Positions 1 through 9,265 of a DNA stretch of 64,000 nucleotides are shown here, in pieces. The stretch is from Ignavibacteria bacterium (lineage in GTDB: Bacteria > Bacteroidota > Ignavibacteria > Kapaibacteriales > UBA4661), in contig JACVZY010000110.1 of the NCBI GenBank assembly GCA_014654705.1, positions 1 to 64,000 of the forward strand, given 5' to 3'. How positions within the stretch are numbered: the first letter of the stretch is position 1; every line of letters begins with the position of its first letter. The translations under genes were made by a program, and so were the position numbers. The notes under the pieces are model-generated. The model was given only the letters and a program-made list of their open reading frames with translations. It searched no databases and was not told the origin of the DNA.

Positions 1-2
1 AA

Positions 3-776
3 ACACAACGCCTCTTAACCAACGTCAACGACAGCATCCGCTATGCAAAGCGCATCCAAGACGCGATGCTGCCTTCCACCGAAACGCTGAACCGACTCTT
101 GCCAGAACACTTCATCTTCTTCCGACCGAAAGATGTTGTGTCGGGAGATTTTTATTGGTGCAAAGAGGTGGGCGGCAACGTATTTGTGGCGGCAGTGGAC
201 TGTACCGGACATGGCGTGCCGGGCGCATTTATGAGCCTCATCGGAAATTCGTTACTCAACGACATTACCCAACGCCTCGCAGAGCCGCATCCCGATTTGA
301 TATTGAACGAACTGCACCACGACTTGCAGCGCCTCTTACGCCAACGCGAAACGAACAACGATGACGGTATGGATATTTGTTTGTGTATGATTGACCTTGA
401 CACGCGCATCGTGGAGTTTGCTGGCGCGATGAACCCGCTCTATGCGGTTGTTGCGGGCGAATTACGGGAGTTCAAAGGCACACCCGAGGAATTAGGCGGA
501 CGCGAGGAACGCAGCCCAGTGTACGAGCGGCACGTGCTGGATTTGTCGTCTGTTCCACAGGGCGCAACAATGCTCTATTTGACAACCGACGGCTATAAAG
601 ACCAGTTTGACGAAATGCAGCGCCGATTTATGCCCAAACGATTGCGACCGCTATTACACGAGATAGCTGCAAAGGCACTTGTAGAGCAGCCGCGGATTGT
701 AGGTGAAGCGATAGACGCACACAGAGGAGCGATGTTTCAGGTGGACGATATGTTGGTACTAGGTGTGCGATTGTGA
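3..776 (+). CDS. SpoIIE-family PP2C-type serine phosphatase, C-terminal part (5' end outside window)
   Basis: The reading frame is open from the left edge. Codons before the first internal ATG (66) read as the helix NDSIRYAKRIQDAMLPS, which in this family links an upstream sensor or coiled-coil region to the phosphatase domain, so the true start lies outside the window. The visible 257 residues form a SpoIIE/PP2C domain. They contain SGDFYW, VAAVDCTGHGVPGAFMS (metal-binding Asp and Gly-His-Gly) and DGMDICLCMID, and end in the DDMLVLGVRL strand. Such proteins dephosphorylate anti-anti-sigma partners or act as outputs of signalling modules. No partner gene is visible. The next gene runs convergently. 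Family assignment is firm; the substrate is unknown. Confidence 0.9.
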   Translation, partial: TQRLLTNVNDSIRYAKRIQDAMLPSTETLNRLLPEHFIFFRPKDVVSGDFYWCKEVGGNVFVAAVDCTGHGVPGAFMSLIGNSLLNDITQRLAEPHPDLILNELHHDLQRLLRQRETNNDDGMDICLCMIDLDTRIVEFAGAMNPLYAVVAGELREFKGTPEELGGREERSPVYERHVLDLSSVPQGATMLYLTTDGYKDQFDEMQRRFMPKRLRPLLHEIAAKALVEQPRIVGEAIDAHRGAMFQVDDMLVLGVRL

Positions 777-863
777 GTATTACGAGAAAGAAAGAAAGAA
801 GAAAAAGCCGTTTTTACGCTTAGGAAAGCATATAACGGCACAGAGCAAGGAGTATGCGATGGC

Positions 864-1745
864 TTATTGTTCGATAAAATTCCGATATTCTCCGATTCGC
901 CAGCCCGTCAAGCGTTCAATATCGTCAGTAAGCCGCACAAGAAATGGCTTAGGCTTCAGGCGTTCAGCCCTGAAATGCCGAGTCCATTCGCGGTCATGAG
1001 CGATACGCGGCTGCATCAAGGCAGGGTGAGACTGTGTGTACAATTCAACGGCATACGCCGAATCGTAATCAAAGCCATTCGAGGTTTCTTCCTCAACTTC
1101 GGGCGCATCTGGATTATACAATCTGTTAGAATTATTGAGCTTGCGTTGCTGCGTTTTGGGTTCGCGCACCCAGCCATAATGAAAGACGCGCACATCGGTT
1201 TGCCGCGCACGGAGTTTCACAGCATTGCCATCAGCATCGGTTTTGCGAAACCCCTGTGCATCGCGCCAAGAAATGATAGTGGGCAAGCGCCTCAAGGCGC
1301 GTATTTCCCGCCGATACCATTGCCGCCCTGTGCCGACAAAATCGTAGCTTCCGTAAAAATGTAAGTATCGCATTATCAAAGCCTCAAGTCGTGAGTCCTT
1401 GTGTGCGGTGGCGATTTCGTGGCGGAGCAAATCAGCATCTGCTTCATGAAATACTTCGTCCGCTTGAAGATAGATGCACCAGTCACCCGTGCAGTGGTGA
1501 TATGCCACATCGGTTTGCTGCGCAAGTATGCGCCCGCCGCCTAGGTGGCGCTCATCCCACACCGTTGGAATAATACGCAACATCGGCTCATTAAGCGAGT
1601 GAAGGAGTTCAAGCGTACCGTCGTCGGAGTCTCCTACCGCTACGACGACCTCATCGCACAGCGGAAACAATGATTGTAGCGACTCTACGACCGGATAGCC
1701 GTATTTGATAGCATTACGGACAAAAGAGAACCCGGAGATTTTCAT
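864..1745 (-). CDS. Glycosyltransferase family 2 protein
   Basis: A 293-residue GT-A type glycosyltransferase. The N-terminus MKISGFSFVRNA followed by CDEVVVAVGDSDDGT (about 30-44) is the nucleotide-sugar binding start of family 2 enzymes. QADEV (94-98) stands where the metal-binding DxD-like motif is expected, after the typical GDWCIYL strand. There is no signal peptide or transmembrane segment, so it should act in the cytoplasm on a sugar-nucleotide donor. Donor and acceptor cannot be read from the sequence. It is convergent with the upstream phosphatase and is followed on its 5' side by the hydrolase genes, with 120 bases between, so co-transcription is possible. Confidence 0.85.
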   Translation of the reverse strand: MKISGFSFVRNAIKYGYPVVESLQSLFPLCDEVVVAVGDSDDGTLELLHSLNEPMLRIIPTVWDERHLGGGRILAQQTDVAYHHCTGDWCIYLQADEVFHEADADLLRHEIATAHKDSRLEALIMRYLHFYGSYDFVGTGRQWYRREIRALRRLPTIISWRDAQGFRKTDADGNAVKLRARQTDVRVFHYGWVREPKTQQRKLNNSNRLYNPDAPEVEEETSNGFDYDSAYAVELYTQSHPALMQPRIAHDREWTRHFRAERLKPKPFLVRLTDDIERLTGWRIGEYRNFIEQ

Positions 1746-1865
1746 CGGATATCAAATGGAGAAAAATTGATGGTTACAACTTACTTCTTTCGTGCCTTAG
1801 CCTCTTGCATTCACGGCTTTCACTACTTCTCATAATCAAAAACGTTGGTCGATGAGTAGAGTATC

Positions 1866-2852
1866 CTAGCCCAAAAATTTCATTATCGCTTCATTGGTCT
1901 CGAAAGGTTTCTCAAAGGGCACAAAATGTCCACATTTATCAAAAATTTTGTACTCAGCATTGGGAATTTTTTGTGCACTTTCCTTTGCCACCGAATGCAC
2001 CGAGCCGCCGTGCATGAACCAGTTTGGAATAAAATTATCATTTGCTCCGTACATTATCAGCGTCGGCTGCTTCACCGATGAGAGGCGCGGTGCGATAGGC
2101 GAATAGCCCATTGCCAAGAACGACTGCATCACAGCTTTGCAATACAGGTCATAGCCCGAGGCGTGTGCCCACAAAATACGGTCACGCACCATAAAAAACG
2201 CTTCATCGGGCATTTTGTAAAAGTTTGCAGCATATGCAAGAAACACTCCTGCGGGCGAAGCGTACTTAAAGAACGGCACAGGCAAATACGCAAAGGGTTT
2301 GATAAGATTGCGCTCCAATTCGGTGTAGTGCTCCAAGCCCGCCGCCGAAATCAGGATGAGTTTCGTGATAAGTTTCGGATACCGCAAGCCAGCCAAAACT
2401 GCCGTTTGCCCGCCGAGAGAATGTCCACAAAGCGCTATGGTATCAATGTGAAGCGCATCAGCAAACTTTTTCACCACTGCCGCATAGAAATCCAGCGTGA
2501 TTTCGTGGTGCTTTGAGGATTTGCCATAGCCAGGCAAATCAAGTGCAATACAACGGTAGGTCTTGGAAAGCGCAGGCACGTTGCGGCTCCACGCCATCAA
2601 ATAACTTCCCAAACCGTGCAAAAAGACAATCGTGCCCTTTGGTTCTGCGGTGCCTTCATACACGTCAATATAGGCAAGCCGTACCCCACCTTGCAGTTCG
2701 ACGTACTGCGTCGGATAGCCGTAATCCATCGCAGAAAATTCACAGTTCGTACCGGTCGCGACAGGAAGAAAGCCGGCGGGAATAACGTAGGATGCCAGAA
2801 CAGACACCGTGCGGTCTATCTGCTGGGCAAAGGTTTCTTTAGTGGTGGTCAT
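1866..2852 (-). CDS. Alpha/beta hydrolase (tandem copy 1)
   Basis: A 328-residue alpha/beta-hydrolase fold protein. The oxyanion-hole segment FLHGLGS lies near residue 78. The nucleophile elbow is GHSLGG with Ser145. The acid is probably Asp272 in YGANDNFIPN and the base His309 in DKCGHFVPFEKP, so the triad is complete. No signal peptide is evident. The gene directly upstream on the same strand (2916-4001) encodes a clear paralogue: both share YRCIA(L/V)DLPGYG, the motif FYKMP followed by E and an RDR, and the same spacing of triad residues. The pair looks like a tandem duplication and is probably co-transcribed (63 bases between). The substrate is unknown; esterase, lipase or C-C hydrolase are all possible. 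Confidence 0.88.
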   Translation of the reverse strand: MTTTKETFAQQIDRTVSVLASYVIPAGFLPVATGTNCEFSAMDYGYPTQYVELQGGVRLAYIDVYEGTAEPKGTIVFLHGLGSYLMAWSRNVPALSKTYRCIALDLPGYGKSSKHHEITLDFYAAVVKKFADALHIDTIALCGHSLGGQTAVLAGLRYPKLITKLILISAAGLEHYTELERNLIKPFAYLPVPFFKYASPAGVFLAYAANFYKMPDEAFFMVRDRILWAHASGYDLYCKAVMQSFLAMGYSPIAPRLSSVKQPTLIMYGANDNFIPNWFMHGGSVHSVAKESAQKIPNAEYKIFDKCGHFVPFEKPFETNEAIMKFLG

Positions 2853-2915
2853 GGCGTATTGAGAAAATGTTCAACAGTCGTGGTAGTTTCCCCAAAATAC
2901 GACCTCCGCACGAGA

Positions 2916-4001
2916 TTACCTATCCAAAAAATCACGTATCGTTTGGTTCACCGCATCCGGATTATCCCACTGCGCAAGGTGTCCGCACCTATCAATCATT
3001 TGCACGATACATTTACGAATTTTAGCACGTCCCTGCTCTGCTATGTCTTGCGGCTTCTGCATCACGTGAAAAAACTGGTTGGGTATCAACTTATCATTTT
3101 TGCCATAAATGAGCAGCGTCGGCTGGCTCAGTCCCTCCAGCATATCCCACGTGGGAAGTTCTACCATGCCGATAATAGAGCGGGCTACGGTGTGGCAATA
3201 ATAACCATAATCGCTTGCACGGCTCATAGCAAGGCGGTCGCGGAGCATAAATTCTGCTTCCGGCGGCATTTTGTAGAACAATCGTGCAAAATCGGCGCGG
3301 AGAACATCGTCGCTTTTGTCTTTTGTTACGCTTTCATTCACATTATCGAAAAATGCTTGACGCTCCGCCTGCGAAAATGGTTCGATGCCGGTGGAAGAGA
3401 TAAGCATTAGTTTTTTGAACCGATTCGCATAGCGCAAACCCAGATTTACAGCCACTTGCCCGCCCATCGAATGAGCAACGATGTAGGCATCGCGCACACG
3501 CAAGCCGTCCAAAAAACGCACCAGCAAGTCGGCATAAAATATGACGTTGATAGGCAATTCCCCTTTTTCCGAGCGTCCGTAGCCGGGCAAGTCCACCGCG
3601 ATGCAGCGATAATCCTTCGATAAATCCTCTATCGTCTTATCCCAAATCGGGATATAGCCGTTTAGTCCATGAATAAAGAGCAGAACCTCTTTGCTTTTCG
3701 GATCGCCTACGTCAATGTACGCAATTTCGGTTTTGCCTTTCACGCGCACCTTTTTCACCGGATACTTGTAGGGCTTCAACATCTCGCTGATTGGGCGATG
3801 TGGCAATGTATCAAGCTCTTCTTTGGTTGCGCCCTGCGGTAGCGCTACGGCGCTTACTATGGGCTGTGCTTGGATAGTCAAAGAGGTAAAAAGCGCAAAA
3901 GTAAACGCCCCTGTGCAAAACCAAAGAAGCAACGCCGCGCGCACGTGATCGGTGCGCCGGGGTCGTGCGTAAGGGTTTTGTAAAAATAATCGTAGTTTCA
4001 T
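2916..4001 (-). CDS. Secreted or membrane-anchored alpha/beta hydrolase (tandem copy 2)
   Basis: The ATG at 4001 is preferred over longer upstream frames because it gives a 361-residue protein starting MKLRLFLQNP with a basic N-region and a hydrophobic stretch (about 21-44) ending in QAQP, a likely signal peptide. The hydrolase core has FIHGLNG, the nucleophile motif AHSMGG (Ser178), YGKNDKLIPN (Asp303) and DRCGHLAQWDNP (His341). It is a paralogue of the neighbour at 1866-2852, but that copy lacks the export signal, so the two may act on the same kind of substrate in different compartments. The substrate is unknown. Confidence 0.88.
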   Translation of the reverse strand: MKLRLFLQNPYARPRRTDHVRAALLLWFCTGAFTFALFTSLTIQAQPIVSAVALPQGATKEELDTLPHRPISEMLKPYKYPVKKVRVKGKTEIAYIDVGDPKSKEVLLFIHGLNGYIPIWDKTIEDLSKDYRCIAVDLPGYGRSEKGELPINVIFYADLLVRFLDGLRVRDAYIVAHSMGGQVAVNLGLRYANRFKKLMLISSTGIEPFSQAERQAFFDNVNESVTKDKSDDVLRADFARLFYKMPPEAEFMLRDRLAMSRASDYGYYCHTVARSIIGMVELPTWDMLEGLSQPTLLIYGKNDKLIPNQFFHVMQKPQDIAEQGRAKIRKCIVQMIDRCGHLAQWDNPDAVNQTIRDFLDR

Positions 4002-4190
4002 TCGTTCAACTGTTAGTACCAAAAGAGCTTGCGGTATAGTGCAGAACACGACAAAAACTTCACGAAAGAACATGACAAAGCAAGATTCGGAGTGTGCTTG
4101 CCGCACGTTTTTTGTTGTGTTCCGAAGAGAGGTCATACAGACAAAGCCTGCCAATATACGACGCTTGGATTTGCTACGCAACCAAAAATG

Positions 4191-4241
4191 AACACGGCAG
4201 CTTGAGCGTCGCTGTGTGCGCTGCACTCAAACTGCCGTGTT
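4191..4241 (-). terminator. Stem-loop terminator downstream of third hydrolase
   Basis: AACACGGCAG (4191-4200) pairs perfectly with CTGCCGTGTT (4232-4241). An inner TTGAG/CTCAA pair (4202-4206 with 4226-4230) continues the stem past a mismatch. On the minus strand the stem is followed by CATTTTTGG, a short T-run. It lies 28 bases past the stop codon of the hydrolase that ends at 4270. Confidence 0.6.
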
Positions 4242-4269
4242 TATATGATTTTTTGTTCCGTCCAAACGT

Positions 4270-5358
4270 TTAATCGCGCGTCAGAAAATCCATTATCACC
4301 TTATCGCGCTCAGCGTGTTGGGCAAACACAATGGTGTAATGGTTCGTATTCTGCACCGTAAAGGCGGTCGAATCCTTAATTTCGCGCTTCATGGTCATCA
4401 TGCCATCCTCGGTGAGGAACTCATCGCCTGCCTCGCGATTTTTGCCCGGAGCGCGGAGAATGAGCGTCGGAACGGTGATTTGGTCGTATGGGAAATAGCG
4501 GGGGGGCCAGGCTTTCATCAGAAGCCCTAGCGGATCCATAAACGCATTAGCTATTGCCACAAGCGGGTCAATTGCACCACCAAAAGATTGAAACTCTTGG
4601 TCGAGTACCGAAAGCGGGATATTGCACTTCCATCGCCCGTTCACTTCTTCCAATTCATATCGGCAGTGATCTTCAACGACACTATTCCAATTAGCAGCAA
4701 TGTATGGCGCAGACTTGATTGTTTCAATATACCGCTCGGGGCTGCGGAAAGTAGAATTTAAGCGGGCAAGAGAGGGGCGAAGCACAACCATAATTTTCAT
4801 CAGCTGTGCCAGCGTGGGCGCTGCGCCTGCATCCACCATGATAAGATGCGACAGACGGTCGGGGTGCTCGGCAGCAAATGCCATTCCAATCATTGCGCCA
4901 AGAGAATGTCCAATCAAAATTGGTTTTTCAATGTGAATTTCATTTAAGAAGGCATACAAATCTTTCAAATGCCCGAAGACGCCATACCCTTTTTCCGGCT
5001 TGCTCGAAAGTCCGCGACCGCGCAAGTCGTAGCCAATAACGTTGACTCCGCTTTTGACCAACAGTTCAGCGTAGGTTCCCCAGCAGCGATGGTTTGCCGT
5101 CAGACCGTGCACACAGACTGCCGTAGGCGCGCCCACGGCATCGTTACGCTTAGAATACCACCGTCCGTAATGGATGTTAATATCGTTCACAAAGACATCA
5201 AAGTCTTCGTAGAGAATCTCTGTATCATCGCTAACAGCTTCATCGGCAGCAGCAGTGTTCCCAAACATCTGGTGTTTATTGTAAAAACTTGACTGGTTGC
5301 CAATATTGGACATAGTGGACGTTTCGAGAAGCATCGCTTCGGCGGTTGAATCAACCAT
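4270..5358 (-). CDS. Alpha/beta hydrolase (divergent third copy)
   Basis: A 362-residue hydrolase with the oxyanion segment CVHGLTANH, DLRGRGLSS and the nucleophile elbow IGHSLGAM (Ser152). His340 in TNHYTIVF is the probable base. The usual acid position (YGxxD in its neighbours) reads RAPGKNREAGDEF, so which residue supplies the acid is unclear. It is more distant from the two tandem hydrolases and resembles the 2-hydroxymuconate-semialdehyde/haloperoxidase-like branch. The start at 5358 has a GAGG ribosome-binding site eight or nine bases upstream. ATG codons 9 and 16 residues further in are alternatives, and the first 45 residues look disordered. It is flanked by terminators and is probably monocistronic. 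Confidence 0.85.
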   Translation of the reverse strand: MVDSTAEAMLLETSTMSNIGNQSSFYNKHQMFGNTAAADEAVSDDTEILYEDFDVFVNDINIHYGRWYSKRNDAVGAPTAVCVHGLTANHRCWGTYAELLVKSGVNVIGYDLRGRGLSSKPEKGYGVFGHLKDLYAFLNEIHIEKPILIGHSLGAMIGMAFAAEHPDRLSHLIMVDAGAAPTLAQLMKIMVVLRPSLARLNSTFRSPERYIETIKSAPYIAANWNSVVEDHCRYELEEVNGRWKCNIPLSVLDQEFQSFGGAIDPLVAIANAFMDPLGLLMKAWPPRYFPYDQITVPTLILRAPGKNREAGDEFLTEDGMMTMKREIKDSTAFTVQNTNHYTIVFAQHAERDKVIMDFLTRD

Positions 5359-5627
5359 GGTGGTTACCTCGCTGCAAGGATAAATAAAAGTAGATATTGT
5401 TCAATGTTCAGATGACGTTGCTGCGTGTACAGTTCCGCCTTTACGCTCAAAAAAACGACCGCGAAATTGTTTCACAGATTGTGGTAATGGGTTTCGCTAC
5501 CTGCGAAGTTAGCGATTTAATTGACGTATGCAAGAGTTTTTTACGACCCTAGAAAAAAAATTTACACCCCTGCACTTTCACGCTAAGACAGCATCACGCC
5601 TTGATTTGAAGAATCCTACAAAAACAA

Positions 5628-5659
5628 AAAGAGTTCAACAGAAACCTATTGAACTCTTT
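5628..5659. terminator. Bidirectional-looking intrinsic terminator
   Basis: AAAGAGTTCAA (5628-5638) and TTGAACTCTTT (5649-5659) form an 11-bp perfect stem with a 10-base loop. A-rich sequence lies to the left and a T-run (5661-5668) to the right, so it can stop transcription in both directions. It lies 62 bases past the stop of the large DUF4397 gene. The rest of the 363-base gap (5359-5721) shows no gene; it must hold the promoter of the hydrolase, which was not identified. Confidence 0.75.
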
Positions 5660-5721
5660 GTTTTTTTTATTAACCACAAGTAAATACTTGATTTTTTCAA
5701 GCACTTCAAAATCTCCACAAA

Positions 5722-8700
5722 CTATCGTATAACGACTACTTTCACGGTCTTAGTGCGGCTCTGCGTGAGAATACGCGCTTCATAGACACCCGATTGAAGG
5801 GTTTGAGTGTTTAGTTCAAGCGCATATCGTCCGGCGGATTTCATATTTGTCGTTTCCAGCGTTGAAACAAGCTGTCCGTACACATCGAAAAGACTGACAC
5901 CGACAATTTCATCGGACTTCATCGTGTACGAAATTGTTGTGGTCTCCTGAGCAGGATTCGGGAAGACAGAAGCGGTGATGCTCTCCTCAGCATCTGCTTT
6001 ACCACTAATACTGACCGAGGAGCCGAGTGGAGACGACACAGCCGGAAGCATCATCGAAAGCGTTAATGAGCTTGTCGTCGCGAACCAAATCGTCGTCGCG
6101 GTCGTCGTTGTCGTACTCGAACCATTCAGAAGCGAAACAGTCGTTGTGGTAACATCCATTTTCATAGAACTATTCAACGTTGCAGTTACCGTCGTTGTGG
6201 TCGTAACGATGGTCGTGGGTTTTGTTGGGAAGGCAGGAGCACCCGGCTTGATACCGCTTGATGCGGGATTGGGGGTAAAGATATTCTCCGCAATCGTTAT
6301 CGTCGTTGTCGTTTCACCATTCGCCGTTGTGGAAACAGCAATCGCTGTTGTTGTAATCGTCGTGCCCGTCACCGTAATCGCCGAAGCACTCGGTAGAGGG
6401 TCAATGCTTGTGGTCAGCGTCGTGGTGGTGGTGCCGATGATACCAATGGAAGAACTATTCGATGCCGCATATAATCCCAACGGTGGAAACCATTGATTTT
6501 GCGCAGGATTCAAAACACCTGTTGCTGCTATGGACACTCGCTGCCCGCCCATACCCAAATTGCGTAAGGGAGCGCTATATGACGCAAGTACACTTGATTT
6601 GCCCGCAGGCACAATGTCCAGCGTGTAGTCCGCCGACGGAACCGTCACCCACGCGCCCTGCCCGTAACTGAGCGTTGCCAGCGTTACATTTGTTCCATTC
6701 ACAGATGCACCTCGCGCAAAAATATCCACACGTGGCGCATCGCTGACGCTGTGGAAGACAAGCAAGCGCACACTATCCGGCGGAACCGTCCGGACTCTAT
6801 CAACAAATTGGTACATACCGATATTTGTGGCAAGATTGTCTGGATTCGGCGCAAAAAGACTGGGACGCTGAAAGCCGCTTACAAAGACAATATTCGCTCC
6901 CCGCACAAGACTGAAATTATTCTGCTGGTAGAGCGCCGAAACCGCCGAAGCAGCATTTGCTCGCGTCAAAAAGGCAGTTAGATTGATTCCGGCAATATCT
7001 TTCAAAAAGGGAGCAAACGCCCCCAAACCTGTTACGGCGGTGTCCGCTTGGCGAAATGGTAGCGACCGTGTTACGGGTAAAAAAACACCGTTTGTATTGG
7101 CAACAGGCAAGCGAAGAGCCACACCGACAGGATTTAATCCCATATCGGCAGATGCTTGAAGCACTTGCAGCGTGGTCTCTGCTACACCCGCAGGCGCAGG
7201 CGCAGCCTGCAAAAGTGTAATGCGGTCAGTAGTTGAAGGTTGCTCCGGTACCAACATAAGTGCAAGCGGTTGCCCATTGGAATTCTTGGCACCATTCACA
7301 AAGCCCGATGTCATCACCGAAATCCGTCGTCCCGCATAGTCCTGAAGCGGAACGCTGAACGAGCCAATCACATCTGATGTACCAAATGTGGTAAAATCAA
7401 ACGTAAATTGCTGCGCCGGAAGCGTTATGAAGCGCCCTTCCGCATACTTGAGCGAGGCAATTGAGTCGCCGCCGCGAATACTGATATCCAGTTGCTTGGC
7501 ATCGGTTACACCTTGGAAAAGCAGCAAACGGACACTATCGGTTGCAACGGAATCGAACTCGTCCACAAAACGTGTGAATTTTGTGCGTGTGGAAAGCCCA
7601 TCAGGATTCTTGGCATAGTCGGTCGTGTCTATCACACCCGTTGCGATGATGGTATTGGCACCACGAGCAAGAGTTGTCTGCGGAAATGATGCCGGATCAA
7701 TGATGATTGGTCTCCCCGGAAGCGGACGCTGTCGCACGGTAAGAGCGGTAATTTGTGAACCGATAACATTATCAAGCGTGATAACGGACTGCACTGGTAC
7801 ACGCATCATGTTTACAACGACAAACGTCGTAACAGCAGTCGTGCTCACCGTTCGTGATGCCTCGCGGAAGCGCAGCACCTGTCCGATAGGTGCGACAGTC
7901 GTGGTAGTGGCATTGGCAGTGCGCGCTTGAAGAATTGTATTCAATGGCAAGCGATTGGCATCGGCAGAATTATCAATAATTTGAACAGTCGTCGTCGGAT
8001 TGGGCGCTACAAATGGCTTGTCCACTATCGGTAGCATGACAGAAGCGACGGAGGTTACAGAATCTACGAAAACGGGAACGGACGGAGCGGCAACCATTCC
8101 AAGCGCTTGTCCGTCTTGATTCGTCTTCGGATTCAAAAAGCCCGTGAGAACACACGTAACACGTTGTCCGCCAAAATTCAGGGACTGAAGCGGCGCCGCA
8201 AATGAGGCAATAATACTTTGCGAGGTCGAGAACCGCACGTCTATTGTGTAGTCGCCTACGGGTACAGTAGCGAAGCCACTTTGCGCATAATTCAAACTCG
8301 CCAACACGGCACCTGTTTGACGAACAACCACATCCACACGCTGCGCGTCGGTGGCTGCATGAACAAACAGAAGGCGCACGTTATCAGTCGTCGATGTGGT
8401 AACGGTATCAATAATGTGAATGAGCCGCATATCGGTAAAATTCTGTGCTGGATTAGCAGCAAAATTGCGCGGGCGAAGAACGCCGGCGGCAATCACGATG
8501 TTGCTGCCCCGCCCCATGGCAAATGGCAAACTTGTTTGTGCCGGCGTAGCCGATGCGCTATTAGCAGCAGCTATGTTTACCTGCAAAGGCACATTCACCG
8601 CAGCATTCAACGAAGGAATTGCCGAACCAAGACTGGTTTGCACAGAACTTGCCGAACCAAGACCGCCATTTGCAATAAGCTGTGTAAACGAAGCAGACTG

Positions 8701-8880
8701 CCCTGCCCAAAGGCTCACCGAAGAAAGTGCAGGATCAGCAGAAGCATGGATAACTTGAAGTGTTACAGCCTGCTGTACGTTAGCAGTTTGCGCAAAACTT
8801 GTTTGCGGATTAAAAACTGTTAGCAATGAGAGAACAAAAGACAAGAATACCGCGCCAATGGTGGTACGACGAATAAGCAT
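5722..8880 (-). CDS. Large secreted DUF4397-repeat protein with T9SS type A sorting domain
   Basis: The ATG at 8880 is chosen because GGAG lies 8 bases upstream and it begins a clean signal peptide (MLIRRTTIGAVFLSF, cleavage near SFAQT). The 1052-residue product carries at least three DUF4397-like repeats, each with a pattern like VRLLxFHxxTDAxxxDI, LASLxYxQ and a YTLDI strand. A Thr/Val-rich, low-complexity stretch (roughly 820-940) follows. The last 85 residues (VFPNPAQETTTISYTM, then SGVYEARILTQSRTKTVKVVVIR in pieces) are a type A C-terminal domain for export and cell-surface anchoring by T9SS. A surface or adhesive role is inferred; no enzymatic motif is visible. A terminator follows the gene. 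Confidence 0.85.
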   Translation of the reverse strand: MLIRRTTIGAVFLSFVLSLLTVFNPQTSFAQTANVQQAVTLQVIHASADPALSSVSLWAGQSASFTQLIANGGLGSASSVQTSLGSAIPSLNAAVNVPLQVNIAAANSASATPAQTSLPFAMGRGSNIVIAAGVLRPRNFAANPAQNFTDMRLIHIIDTVTTSTTDNVRLLFVHAATDAQRVDVVVRQTGAVLASLNYAQSGFATVPVGDYTIDVRFSTSQSIIASFAAPLQSLNFGGQRVTCVLTGFLNPKTNQDGQALGMVAAPSVPVFVDSVTSVASVMLPIVDKPFVAPNPTTTVQIIDNSADANRLPLNTILQARTANATTTTVAPIGQVLRFREASRTVSTTAVTTFVVVNMMRVPVQSVITLDNVIGSQITALTVRQRPLPGRPIIIDPASFPQTTLARGANTIIATGVIDTTDYAKNPDGLSTRTKFTRFVDEFDSVATDSVRLLLFQGVTDAKQLDISIRGGDSIASLKYAEGRFITLPAQQFTFDFTTFGTSDVIGSFSVPLQDYAGRRISVMTSGFVNGAKNSNGQPLALMLVPEQPSTTDRITLLQAAPAPAGVAETTLQVLQASADMGLNPVGVALRLPVANTNGVFLPVTRSLPFRQADTAVTGLGAFAPFLKDIAGINLTAFLTRANAASAVSALYQQNNFSLVRGANIVFVSGFQRPSLFAPNPDNLATNIGMYQFVDRVRTVPPDSVRLLVFHSVSDAPRVDIFARGASVNGTNVTLATLSYGQGAWVTVPSADYTLDIVPAGKSSVLASYSAPLRNLGMGGQRVSIAATGVLNPAQNQWFPPLGLYAASNSSSIGIIGTTTTTLTTSIDPLPSASAITVTGTTITTTAIAVSTTANGETTTTITIAENIFTPNPASSGIKPGAPAFPTKPTTIVTTTTTVTATLNSSMKMDVTTTTVSLLNGSSTTTTTATTIWFATTSSLTLSMMLPAVSSPLGSSVSISGKADAEESITASVFPNPAQETTTISYTMKSDEIVGVSLFDVYGQLVSTLETTNMKSAGRYALELNTQTLQSGVYEARILTQSRTKTVKVVVIR

Positions 8881-9185
8881 AACATTCTCCAAAATTGAAA
8901 AAGATAAAACGTTGATGGCTTGATGTAGGTATGGCATTTAGACAACTCTGTGCGTGGAAGTATTCGTGCAAAAATTTCCCCCTCGACTCAAGGCGACGCA
9001 AATACAAGGATATACGTACGACACCAGAGAAACAATATCAACTGAAAAAGGTTACAGATCCAAATTATAAATTCTGTACAATCCACTTCAGCACAAATCT
9101 ACGGCACATGGAAAAATCAGTTGTTAAGTGCTTGTTAAGGATTTGTCAAATGGGTGTTAAATTGCGGATTGATGTACAAACACTC

Positions 9186-9216
9186 TTTCAAAAGCCGCTT
9201 TGATACTGTATTTTTG
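9186..9216 (+). promoter_or_regulatory. Bacteroidota-type promoter for the histidine kinase gene
   Basis: A -7 element TATTTTTG (9209-9216) matches TAnnTTTG. TTTC (9186-9189), one base off the TTTG -33 element, lies 19 bases upstream. It is 50 bases before the chosen ATG at 9266. It lies in a 385-base divergent gap (8881-9265) with no other gene; the promoter of the DUF4397 gene on the other strand was not recognised. Inference from consensus only. Confidence 0.4.
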
Positions 9217-9265
9217 TGGCATCAAGATTTCATCACCGTATTCCGAAACGGCATTTCGTCACACC

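Noticed and set aside
2616-3410. A 264-codon plus-strand frame across the two tandem hydrolases
   Set aside because: It spans the junction of two well-supported minus-strand genes and carries no recognisable protein features.
5975-6496. A long Val-rich plus-strand frame opposite the DUF4397 gene
   Set aside because: It is the complement of Thr-coding repeats; the minus-strand protein has a signal peptide, repeats and a sorting domain.
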